Below are positions 52,078 through 59,293 of a stretch of 59,293 nt of DNA, piece by piece (within the stretch, counting starts at the first letter, position 1; the number at the start of each line of letters is the position of its first letter). The notes under the pieces are model-generated. The model had not been told where the DNA came from and did not search any database. It saw only the letters and a list, made by a program, of their open reading frames with translations. The position numbers were made by a program, and so were the translations under genes. Source of the DNA: Desulfobacteraceae bacterium 4572_89 (GTDB taxonomy: Bacteria > Desulfobacterota > Desulfobacteria > Desulfobacterales > Desulfobacteraceae); NCBI GenBank assembly GCA_002085465.1, contig NBML01000011.1:1-59293 (forward strand), read 5' to 3'.

Positions 52078-53070
52078 ATGCATCAAGAAACCTTATTGAT
52101 TATTGATGATGAATTCTCTATCAGGGAGACCTTTTCCTTTTTTTTCCAGGATGAAGGGTATAAAGTATTTACCGCTGAAAACGGTAAAACCGGGCTGAAG
52201 ACCTTCTTCAGGGAAAAAATAGATATTGTTATCACTGATTTAAAAATGCCAGAAAAAAACGGCATTGAGGTGATGAACGACATTCATACAAAGAGCCCGG
52301 ACACACCAATGATTGTTGTTTCAGGGGCTGGCCAGCAGGAAGATATCATCAATGCACTTAGAATGGGGGCCAGGGATTATATAACCAAACCCATTGAAGA
52401 CCTGGAAATGGTAAACCATGTCATTAGAAAAGCCCTGGAAAACAAATATCTCCTGGAAGAAAACCAACGCTATAGAAAACAGCTGGAAAAAAATGCAGCC
52501 CGTTATCGTACCATTACCGAAAATATCGCAGAAGGGGTTTTTACTGTGGATGCCAATGAAAACCTGACCTTCACAAACCAGGCATTCTGCAATATGCTGG
52601 GATATTCCATGGAAGCACTCTCAACAATAAATTTACAAAATTTATCCACCCATGACAGTTTCAAAACCATAGAGCAGCAGACATTAATCCGGGCAACCGG
52701 TATTACCAGCCGTTATGAAATTCAAATGATTACCAGGGGCAAGACTCTTGTTCACGTAGAGCTTGCCTGCAGCCCTCTTTTTGATGATAATAACAGATAC
52801 AACGGAGCCATAGCCGTGGCACGGGATATCACAAAACGTATTGAACTTCGAAAACAATACCAGAAATTTATAAGGGAACAAAAGGATAAATCCAGGGATA
52901 TGATTGCCATCTGTGCCAGCTGCAAAAGTATAAGGGGCAGGGATAGCCATTGGGTACAGGTAGAAGATTTTTTTTCTGATCTTGTTTTCTCCCATGGTAT
53001 CTGCCCTGACTGCTGTGAAAAACTCTATCCTGATTTTGATTTTTCCGAACTTGATGAGGAAAAGGATTGA
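52078..53070 (+). CDS. Response regulator with PAS domain and C-terminal Cys-rich module
   Basis: A 330-residue protein. The receiver domain (about 1-120) has L-I-I-D-D-E, the phosphoacceptor in I-T-D-L-K-M-P, V-V-S-G-A-G and Y-I-T-K-P. A helical linker leads to a PAS domain (about 145-260). The last 50 residues contain I-C-A-S-C-K-S-I-R...I-C-P-D-C-C, a four-cysteine module seen at the end of many PAS signalling proteins in this phylum. It may bind metal. There is no DNA-binding or GGDEF output domain. The 3' end overlaps the convergent HAD gene by 46 bases. Confidence 0.85.
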   Translation: MHQETLLIIDDEFSIRETFSFFFQDEGYKVFTAENGKTGLKTFFREKIDIVITDLKMPEKNGIEVMNDIHTKSPDTPMIVVSGAGQQEDIINALRMGARDYITKPIEDLEMVNHVIRKALENKYLLEENQRYRKQLEKNAARYRTITENIAEGVFTVDANENLTFTNQAFCNMLGYSMEALSTINLQNLSTHDSFKTIEQQTLIRATGITSRYEIQMITRGKTLVHVELACSPLFDDNNRYNGAIAVARDITKRIELRKQYQKFIREQKDKSRDMIAICASCKSIRGRDSHWVQVEDFFSDLVFSHGICPDCCEKLYPDFDFSELDEEKD

Positions 53071-53912
53071 AAAAAATAGGATTGCTGTGCTGCCTCACTG
53101 ACACCACAATGGTTGTTGGAAGCCACCTCTATGAATTCCGGTATCATGTCCCGGGCTGCATTGGCAACTATATACCCTTTTCCCGACCATTCCAGAAGAT
53201 CCTGATCATTATAATCATTGCCCACTGAAACCACATTTTCCCTGGCAATATTCAGCATTTTGGCAAGCCAGGAAGCTGCCAGACTTTTGGACACCTGTTT
53301 GTGGAAAACCTCTATCCAGGAAGAGCGATGATCCAGGGGAGAAGTTGCATGGATAACGCTGTATGCTGACAGATCTGCAGCAATGGTCTTCACCAGGGAG
53401 ACCCCTGCCTTCCCAGGGATTATGGCCAGCACCTGGGTGGCTGTTTCAAAAAGGTCCTGGCCGTTATCCAGGGGAGTTGAAAACTCTTTGTACAATTGTA
53501 TCCGGTTTTGGAAATCCTGATTTTCCCGGCCATGGGATTTATACAGAAAATAAGGGGTATCAGGTATCGCCTTGTGGATCATATAGTCAAATTTACCCCC
53601 ATCAAAATAGGCAATGATTTTTTTTATATCACTTTTTAAAATGGAAAAGGATTGAATGATAGTTCCTCCTGGAAATTCCATTATACCTGCACCAGTTGAA
53701 AAGATTAGATAATCCACCCCAAGTTTCCTGACATCCAGGTTTATCTGCTTCAATGCCCGTTGAAAGGAATAAAGGCTTCGTCCCGTGGCAATGGCTGTGA
53801 TGATATTTTTTTTCCTCAAACAGGAAAGGGTTTCAAGGTCTTCCAGGGCAATTTTTTTTTCATCATTCAACAGGGTACCGTCAAAATCGGTTATAAACAG
53901 GCTCTTTTCCAT
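53025..53912 (-). CDS. Cof-type HAD-superfamily phosphatase
   Basis: About 295 residues. HAD motif I is F-I-T-D-F-D-G-T-L-L, motif II is A-T-G-R-S, the cap domain spans roughly 95-200, and motifs III and IV are K-Q-V-S-K and V-G-N-D-Y-N-D-Q-D-L-L. Such enzymes remove phosphate from sugar phosphates or related metabolites. ATG 53912 with GGAG upstream is preferred over TTG 53921. The C-terminus is a Ser-rich stretch encoded within the overlap with the response-regulator gene. The 135-base gap upstream holds a GC-rich stretch with AGCTTTTAGCT repeats (53938-53971) of unknown role. Confidence 0.85.
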   Translation of the reverse strand: MEKSLFITDFDGTLLNDEKKIALEDLETLSCLRKKNIITAIATGRSLYSFQRALKQINLDVRKLGVDYLIFSTGAGIMEFPGGTIIQSFSILKSDIKKIIAYFDGGKFDYMIHKAIPDTPYFLYKSHGRENQDFQNRIQLYKEFSTPLDNGQDLFETATQVLAIIPGKAGVSLVKTIAADLSAYSVIHATSPLDHRSSWIEVFHKQVSKSLAASWLAKMLNIARENVVSVGNDYNDQDLLEWSGKGYIVANAARDMIPEFIEVASNNHCGVSEAAQQSYFFQSFSSSSSEKSKSG

Positions 53913-54047
53913 ATTCTCCAATTAAATTAATGCGCTCGCGTGCGGGCTTTTAGCTTTTAGCTAACCGCTATTAAAATTAAATATTTCTTTTATAAAAGAA
54001 TCAAATTGTGATACCTTTTTTTAAAATTTTAAACAATATCCTTTTTT

Positions 54048-54746
54048 ATGAATACTCACACACCCCGCATATTATCCGCCATATTCCGGCAGTTGCAGTC
54101 AAGACCTTCCCTGGAAAATGTGGGGATCAAAGAATACAGAGATTCCCTGGAAAAAAGTGCCAGGACCTTTAAGCTGGATCCTGCCATCCAATTTCATCCC
54201 TTTCCATCCGGCCTGGTTGATCTTCAAAACATTTATGACTGGCTGGTTCAGTCCACCCCCCCAACTACCCGTATCAGCCTTGTGGGAGATTCGGCAGGGG
54301 CTGGGCTGGGCCTGGCCTTTCTTACCTCATGTTTTAACAGAAACACCCCTTTACCTGCCTGCGCAGCCCTTATGTCTCCCTGGGCAGACCTGACCTGTAA
54401 AAACAAATCCTTTGAAACCAACCAGGGAAAAGACCCCATGCTGAATCATAAACAATTGGCGGAGACGGCCCGGCTCTATACGAATAAAAGCCTTTGTCAC
54501 CCCCTTGTATCCCCCCTTTACAACACATTCAAAGGATTCCCCCCCCTGCTGATCCAGGCGGGAGAAAATGAGGTCTTGGTGGATGATTCAAAAATACTGG
54601 CTGAAAAAATTGAGAATGCAGGCGGAAAGGTAACCCTTGAAATCTGGGACGGAATGTTCCATGTGTGGCATTATTTTGCCAGATATCTTTCCCAGGGCCA
54701 GAAGGCCATTAAGGTCATTGGAAAATTTATACAACAGCATTCATGA
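54048..54746 (+). pseudogene. Alpha/beta hydrolase (HSL family) with internal in-frame deletion
   Basis: The 232-residue frame has the ends of a hormone-sensitive-lipase-type esterase but lacks the middle. Residues 1-48 match the usual N-terminal helices. The text then jumps straight to H-P-F-P-S-G-L-V-D, which normally follows Y-R-L-A-P-E about 70 residues later. The missing part would carry the oxyanion-hole H-G-G-G motif and two core strands. The nucleophile G-D-S-A-G-A-G, acid E-V-L-V-D-D and histidine M-F-H-V-W-H remain. Full-length relatives are about 300 residues. The protein is probably inactive. A reduced functional form is possible but unlikely without the oxyanion hole. Confidence 0.7.
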
Positions 54747-54785
54747 TATGCCTGAACAATGGATGCAATATGCCTTTTATTTATC

Positions 54786-55157
54786 TTATTTATCAAAAAC
54801 CTTTTGAACAAGCTTTACCATATCATCCAGGTCAAAGGGTTTCATGAGCATATTTTCAATGCCTGCCTTGTGGATGATTTCAGGGTCAAGCTCAATGCCT
54901 GAACACATGATAACCGGCAGGTCCGGCTTCAGGCCATGTATTTTTTCAACCAGCTGGGCCCCTGTCATCCCCGGCATTGTATAGTCAGTGATGAGCAGGC
55001 CATATTTGTCAGGATTCGTTTCAAACCGTTCAAAGGCCTGTACTGCACTTGTCATGGCATCCACATCATACCCATAATCCTCCAGCATTTCCCTGCCCAC
55101 CTCTACCAGATAGATTTCATCATCCACAAACAAAATGGTTTTACTGCCCTTTTTCAT
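54786..55157 (-). CDS. Single-domain response regulator (CheY-like)
   Basis: A 123-residue receiver domain only. F-V-D-D-E forms the acidic pocket, the phosphoacceptor Asp is in L-I-T-D-Y-T-M-P-G-M-T-G, the switch Ser/Thr is in I-M-C-S-G, and Lys is in L-M-K-P-F. It lies 16 bases after the S1-like gene on the same strand, so is likely co-transcribed with it. No kinase is adjacent. Confidence 0.88.
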   Translation of the reverse strand: MKKGSKTILFVDDEIYLVEVGREMLEDYGYDVDAMTSAVQAFERFETNPDKYGLLITDYTMPGMTGAQLVEKIHGLKPDLPVIMCSGIELDPEIIHKAGIENMLMKPFDLDDMVKLVQKVFDK

Positions 55158-55173
55158 TGAAAACTTACCTGTA

Positions 55174-56628
55174 TTATTTTTTCTTTTTTAAGGCCTCAAG
55201 GAACAGACTCTCCATGGTACCCAGAGACTTTTCTTCCTGCCGACGGGCAAATTGCTTCCAATTATCAGGATCCTTTTGGTCTGGTGGTGCCAGAGTAATT
55301 CTTCTTTGATCCTCGTCCACTTCCTGGACAAGGACCTGAAAAGAATCTCCTGGTTTAAGTTTGTCATAATCCGAGCTTGATGAAGCATTGCGGATATTGG
55401 ACATGGGCATCAGTCCTGTGACTCCCGGCTCCAGCCTGATAAAAAGTCCGAATGTCTCTCTTTTTTCAAGGGTGCCCTCCTGAATGGTTCCCAGAGGATA
55501 TTTAGTAATAACACCTGTCCAGGGGTCCCCCAAAGCATCTTTTATGCTTAGGGAAATCCGCTTGCTGTCCATGTCAATGGTCTTTATAACCACCTGGACC
55601 TGCTCTCCCTCCTGGATCACGTCTTCCGGTCTGAGCACCCTTCTGGTATGGCTCATTTCACTGATATGTACCAGACCGTCCACACCTGGGGCAATTTCCA
55701 CAAAAGCCCCGAAGGAAGCCAAACGGATCACTTTCCCACTGACCTGATCTCCGGGATGAAATGAATCCCCCATTTGATCCCATGGGTTTGAATCAATCTG
55801 CTTCATGGAAAGGGAAATCTTGGGATTATCCCCTTCCCTGTTTTCAATTGTAAGCAGCTTAACAGAAACAATATCCTCTACCTGGATAATTTCATCGGGT
55901 TTTTCCACCCTGGACCAGCTCAGTTCTGAAATATGTGCCATGCCTTCAACCCCGGGGGCAAGTTCAATAAAGGCACCATAGGACATAAGTTTGATAACCT
56001 TTCCCTGAACAATATCTCCTTCAGAGACCTTTGCCAGGAATGCCTGCTGCTCCTCTTTGATCTGCTCATTAAGCAGATCCCTGCGGGAAATCACAATATT
56101 CCTGCCATTTTCTTCAAACCGGGTGATCAAAAACTGGGATACCTGGCCCACATAGTCTTCAGGGGTTTCAACATAACGGACATCCATCTGGCTGACCGGA
56201 CAAAAAGCCCTTTTCCCCAGGATATCCACGTTGAATCCTCCTTTGATAACATCTGTAACCCTCCCTTCAACAGGAATATGATTATGGAAGGCATCTTCCA
56301 GCATGGCGGCCTTTCCTGCACCAGATATGACTTTGGACAGGATTACTTCACTTTCACTCAAAGAAACCACATATAATTTTAATTTATCATTGATTTGAAA
56401 AGGAAATTCTCCTTTTTCATCCAGGAGTTCTGCTTTTTCAACCACACCGTCACTTTTTGTGCCCGTGTCAATATAAACACTGGTCCTTCCAATGGAGATA
56501 ATCTGACCTTCAACCATATCCCCCTGCTTGAGTTCCCTGCCTGCCTTTTCACCATAGGATTCAAAAAGTTCCTCAAAACTCAAATTATCTGAATTCTCTG
56601 GATCATTATCTTCAAATTTCTCTATCAT
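55174..56628 (-). CDS. S1 RNA-binding-domain protein (ribosomal protein S1-like)
   Basis: A 484-residue protein with five S1 OB-fold repeats at about residues 35-100, 118-185, 204-275, 290-360 and 378-448. Repeats 3 and 4 carry the clear S1 signature (S-Y-G-A-F-I-E-L-A-P-G-V-E-G-M-A-H-I-S-E-L and S-F-G-A-F-V-E-I-A-P-G-V-D-G-L-V-H-I-S-E-M). It begins with an acidic N-terminal segment. Ribosomal S1 normally has six repeats, so this may be the housekeeping S1 or a paralogue. It probably binds mRNA on the ribosome. It is transcribed with a CheY-like gene, an unusual pairing. Confidence 0.85.
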   Translation of the reverse strand: MIEKFEDNDPENSDNLSFEELFESYGEKAGRELKQGDMVEGQIISIGRTSVYIDTGTKSDGVVEKAELLDEKGEFPFQINDKLKLYVVSLSESEVILSKVISGAGKAAMLEDAFHNHIPVEGRVTDVIKGGFNVDILGKRAFCPVSQMDVRYVETPEDYVGQVSQFLITRFEENGRNIVISRRDLLNEQIKEEQQAFLAKVSEGDIVQGKVIKLMSYGAFIELAPGVEGMAHISELSWSRVEKPDEIIQVEDIVSVKLLTIENREGDNPKISLSMKQIDSNPWDQMGDSFHPGDQVSGKVIRLASFGAFVEIAPGVDGLVHISEMSHTRRVLRPEDVIQEGEQVQVVIKTIDMDSKRISLSIKDALGDPWTGVITKYPLGTIQEGTLEKRETFGLFIRLEPGVTGLMPMSNIRNASSSSDYDKLKPGDSFQVLVQEVDEDQRRITLAPPDQKDPDNWKQFARRQEEKSLGTMESLFLEALKKKK

Positions 56629-56690
56629 TCTACTTCTCCCGGACCAATGTTATTAAACAACAAATTTTATTAAATTCTGACTTTGTACTA

Positions 56691-56716
56691 TACTTTACCG
56701 GTCCAGGTGTAAAGTA
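56691..56716. promoter_or_regulatory. Inverted repeat over the S1-like gene promoter
   Basis: TACTTTAC (56691-56698), ten bases, GTAAAGTA (56709-56716). On the minus strand the arms overlap a CTTTAC -35-like and a TATAGT -10-like box 16 bases apart, pointing to the S1-like gene. It shares TTAC-N10-GTAA geometry with the repeat at 18172. The 242-base divergent gap has no gene. Confidence 0.4.
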
Positions 56717-56870
56717 AAAAAGGTATTATTCAAAAAGCTTTTTGCAAGTTTTCCCATTACATAGTAGGATTAGAAAAGAATGGACAGGATCGGGACAGGG
56801 TTTTCTGGCAAAATACAATATGCCCTGCCTGGCCAGATATGAAAAAAATCATCTATAAAGGATTTTTACA

Positions 56871-58631
56871 ATGGATGCTGAAAAAGCGGCTACAGCACTG
56901 GAACCGCTCTCCAGTGAAAGGATGCAGGACAAGGCTGACATCCTTGAGAACAATCTATTTAACTCCATTGTAAAACAGAATAATAAGATTAAAATTCTTT
57001 TCCAGATAAACCGTACCCAGTATCCAGACCCGGTCATTGTCCAGTCCCTTTTACAACTATTTCCTCGAATAAATATTAAAGGCTCTGAAATCCTGGCAAA
57101 CCTCAAAAAACTTCTGACCCGGGCCATTCCTGAAAATGGAGAGCTGAAAATAAAAAAAAAATTGAAGGATTTATCTGGATCAGACAACCAGGACCTCACC
57201 AGGCTCAGCCTGTCCATGGAAATACTTTTAACCAGAAAACTGCTATCCATGGTTTTCAAAGGAACTCCTGAAATACCCAGCCTGGACGGGGCCATTGGAA
57301 AGTCATATTTTGACCATGAAGCCTGCCCTGGATTATTGATGGAAAACGGGGTTATTGATTTCAGGGAAATAAATAAGTACCCCGTTGTCTCGGCAGGGGA
57401 CAATCTTTTTTTTATCACCCCGGAATACCAGGGTAAACCAGGTCTGGGATTTGATGGAGAAATTATACCGGTCCCCAGAGCCCTGCCCCTTGACATAAAT
57501 CTAAAGGGTGGGATTGATCTTGTGGACAGCCTGGGCTATAGGGGAAAAACCAGGGGCCATTTTCTCAGGGCCAGCAGAACAGGAGTGGTGCTATTAACCA
57601 AGTCCAGCAATCAACTAACAGGTATTGAGATAAGTAATAACCTTGATATCAATCGACTGGATTACTCCACTGGGAATATAGGAACCGAACATATCTGTCC
57701 CATAAGTATGAAAGTGGGTATAGTCTGCAGTGAATTCAAATTAAGGGTAAAGGGAATTATTGAGATCAACACACTGGAAGGCGGAGAGGTAACAACTGAC
57801 TGCCACGCAGTGATACAGACCATACAGCCTAACTCTAAGGTCTCGGCCCGGGAAGACATCACCTTCCATATGGCCAGTAATTCTATTCTGATATCAGAAA
57901 ATGGGTGTATCACCATTAAAGAACAATTAATTGAGTCCAGCCTTTTTTCCGCTGGCATATCTTTTGAAAAACAAAGAGGTATCCTGACCAGCAACATCCT
58001 GGATGCGGAAATTATATCTCTGAAAAATATTTATTTTTGTGGAGAAAATAAAATTTATTTTGGGCGAAGGCTGTTTTCCCAGAAAAAAGCCTTGAAGGAA
58101 GCCCTGAAAAACCTGCAAAAGAAAACATTATCTGAAGAAGACAAGACCAAAAAATTAATGGGAAAATTACAGAATGAACTCCAGAAACTTACCAAAGCCA
58201 TAAAAACAAACCCACTGATTCAGAATAATTTAAAACAATTCATCCTGGCCACCCGGACAATGGCTTTTGAAGTACTTTACAAAGAATTGGAAGCCATTGC
58301 TAAACAAATGAATACCAAAGAAGTTACTAATATTAAAAAACTGCTGGATATCCTTAGCCAAAAACCTCAACAAAACAAGTTCAGAACAGAGGATGAAGAG
58401 AATATTAATAAAAAAATCAGAGAAATAGACCGGAAAATGTCACAAATGACCCTGACGATCCATGGCTATCTGAGAAGGGCATCCACCCTGAAAATATTTA
58501 CAGGAGCCGAGAAAGAGGACGTTCCCCAGAAGCCTGAACTATTCATTGAATCGGAAAAAGATCAGGATACATTAATAAAAATACAGGGCAGATTTAACAA
58601 ATGGGAAGGTTTTACAGTCACCCACAATTAG
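56871..58631 (+). CDS. FapA (DUF342) family protein
   Basis: A 586-residue protein. An N-terminal helical region (1-140) precedes the DUF342 beta-barrel/helix region (about 145-400; G-V-I-D-F-R-E-I-N-K-Y-P-V-V-S-A-G-D, I-S-N-N-L-D-I-N-R-L-D-Y-S-T-G-N-I). A coiled-coil-like C-terminal part (about 405-545) has many Lys/Leu heptads. Relatives affect flagellar assembly, polarity or chemotaxis in some bacteria; the role here is open. ATAAAGGA lies upstream of the ATG. The stop is TAG. Confidence 0.8.
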   Translation: MDAEKAATALEPLSSERMQDKADILENNLFNSIVKQNNKIKILFQINRTQYPDPVIVQSLLQLFPRINIKGSEILANLKKLLTRAIPENGELKIKKKLKDLSGSDNQDLTRLSLSMEILLTRKLLSMVFKGTPEIPSLDGAIGKSYFDHEACPGLLMENGVIDFREINKYPVVSAGDNLFFITPEYQGKPGLGFDGEIIPVPRALPLDINLKGGIDLVDSLGYRGKTRGHFLRASRTGVVLLTKSSNQLTGIEISNNLDINRLDYSTGNIGTEHICPISMKVGIVCSEFKLRVKGIIEINTLEGGEVTTDCHAVIQTIQPNSKVSAREDITFHMASNSILISENGCITIKEQLIESSLFSAGISFEKQRGILTSNILDAEIISLKNIYFCGENKIYFGRRLFSQKKALKEALKNLQKKTLSEEDKTKKLMGKLQNELQKLTKAIKTNPLIQNNLKQFILATRTMAFEVLYKELEAIAKQMNTKEVTNIKKLLDILSQKPQQNKFRTEDEENINKKIREIDRKMSQMTLTIHGYLRRASTLKIFTGAEKEDVPQKPELFIESEKDQDTLIKIQGRFNKWEGFTVTHN

Positions 58632-58669
58632 AAACACCTGTATGTAAAAGTGTGAATGGTTGGCTGGTT

Positions 58670-59293
58670 TTATCTTGATGTTAATTCCTGTAAAATCCTG
58701 GCTGCCAGTTCTCTGTTTATCCCAGGCAGGGATATCAACTCTTCCTGGGAAGCATTTTTCAAATTTTTAAGTCCTTTAAACCTGGTGAGCAGCATTTTTT
58801 TCTTTTTAGGGCCAATACCTGAAATTGAATCAAAAAAAGAGAGGCCTCCCCTTTTTTCCCGGCGCTTTCTCTGGAAGGTAATGGCAAACCTGTGGGCCTC
58901 ATCCCTGAGCTGCTCCAAAAGATATAAGGCCTTTTTGGATGTCCCGATTTTCAAAGGATTTGATCGGCCCGGCACATAGATCTTATCAAAAAGCTCTCCC
59001 TTTGCCTTGTCTTTCTTGGCAAGGCCGGCAATGGCAAAGGACTGGTTGATGCCAAGGTCCTTTAATACGGCCATTGCCATGCCCAACTGGCCTTTACCCC
59101 CATCCACCACCAGAAGGTCGGGCCAGGCCATCTCTTTCCTGGCTTTTGAAAACCGTCTTTCAAGGGTCTGGTACATATAGGCATAATCATCCTGGAACTC
59201 AATCCCCTGGATTATATATTTACGATAGGCAGACTTATCCGGCCTGCCGTTTGTAAAGACCACCATGGAAGAAACCGGGTCCTGGCCTGAATT
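58670..59293 (-). CDS. uvrC: Excinuclease ABC subunit C, C-terminal part (runs off window)
   Basis: The frame is open to the window edge, so this is the 3' ~208 codons of a gene of about 600. Visible features are D-P-V-S-S-M-V-V-F-T-N-G-R-P-D-K-S-A-Y-R, the RNase H-like nuclease core with L-L-V-V-D-G-G-K-G-Q-L, R-D-E-A-H-R-F-A-I-T-F-Q-R, and a C-terminal double helix-hairpin-helix domain (I-S-G-I-G-P-K-K-K-K-M-L, I-S-L-P-G-I-N-R-E-L-A). UvrC makes the two incisions in nucleotide excision repair. Confidence 0.95.
   Translation of the reverse strand, partial: NSGQDPVSSMVVFTNGRPDKSAYRKYIIQGIEFQDDYAYMYQTLERRFSKARKEMAWPDLLVVDGGKGQLGMAMAVLKDLGINQSFAIAGLAKKDKAKGELFDKIYVPGRSNPLKIGTSKKALYLLEQLRDEAHRFAITFQRKRREKRGGLSFFDSISGIGPKKKKMLLTRFKGLKNLKNASQEELISLPGINRELAARILQELTSR

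Noticed and set aside
53930..53975. Insertion-sequence end or REP element (GC-rich stretch with AGCTTTTAGCT)
   Set aside because: No matching copy, transposase or target duplication in the window; left as unexplained intergenic sequence.

Overview
The window looks like a chromosomal segment of an anaerobic, flagellated, Gram-negative sulfate reducer of the Desulfobacterota (Desulfobacterales, Desulfobacula/Desulfobacterium-like). This is inferred from EtfAB with a membrane Fe-S oxidoreductase, corrinoid-activating ASKHA proteins, MttB-family methyltransferases, a DVU0524-type protein beside FlgM, and the overall AT-leaning composition. No rRNA, tRNA, CRISPR array or complete insertion sequence was seen.

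Layout. 1-8.1 kb: a hexamer repeat, a small membrane protein, a sigma-54-preceded NlpC/P60-like protein, an OYE-family Fe-S flavoenzyme coupled to a bacterial homologue of tRNA-queuosine mannosyltransferase, a sensor-gene remnant, a radical SAM protein, histidinol phosphatase, Dtd and TrmJ. 8.1-13 kb: PstSCAB-like transporter plus HAD phosphatase under a LysR of the selenium-metabolism-associated type. 13-22.2 kb: a methylamine/quaternary-amine island. A leftward operon (amino-acid-type ABC transporter plus an MttB homologue without pyrrolysine) and a rightward operon (MttB with an in-frame amber codon at 19311-19313, plus a dimethylglycine/sarcosine dehydrogenase-like flavoprotein) flank a TrmB-like regulator. 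22.4-31.7 kb: beta-hydroxyacid dehydrogenase, thiolase, and the TamB/TamA-like envelope pair. 31.7-38.6 kb: bifunctional formiminotransferase-cyclodeaminase, two overlapping RACo-like corrinoid activators, and a LarA-type racemase. 38.6-44.7 kb: EtfA, EtfB, Fe-S oxidoreductase, TetR regulator with two matching operators, and a class II aldolase-like enzyme. 44.7-46.1 kb: flagellar checkpoint genes with sigma-28 and sigma-54 promoter matches. 46.1-59.3 kb: MazG, CvpA, the phoH-pgpH-ybeY-pdxJ cluster, signalling genes, a hydrolase with an internal deletion, an S1-like protein, FapA, and the 3' part of uvrC.

Working together: the most coherent story is C1 metabolism. MttB enzymes would move methyl groups from amines to corrinoid proteins (not in the window), the RACo pair would keep corrinoids reduced, the flavoprotein and formimino-folate enzyme feed folate C1 pools, and Etf plus the Fe-S oxidoreductase could pass electrons to menaquinone. 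The link between these clusters is inference: they are neighbours, not one operon. The pylTSBCD genes and corrinoid proteins needed for the amber-coded MttB are not visible here.
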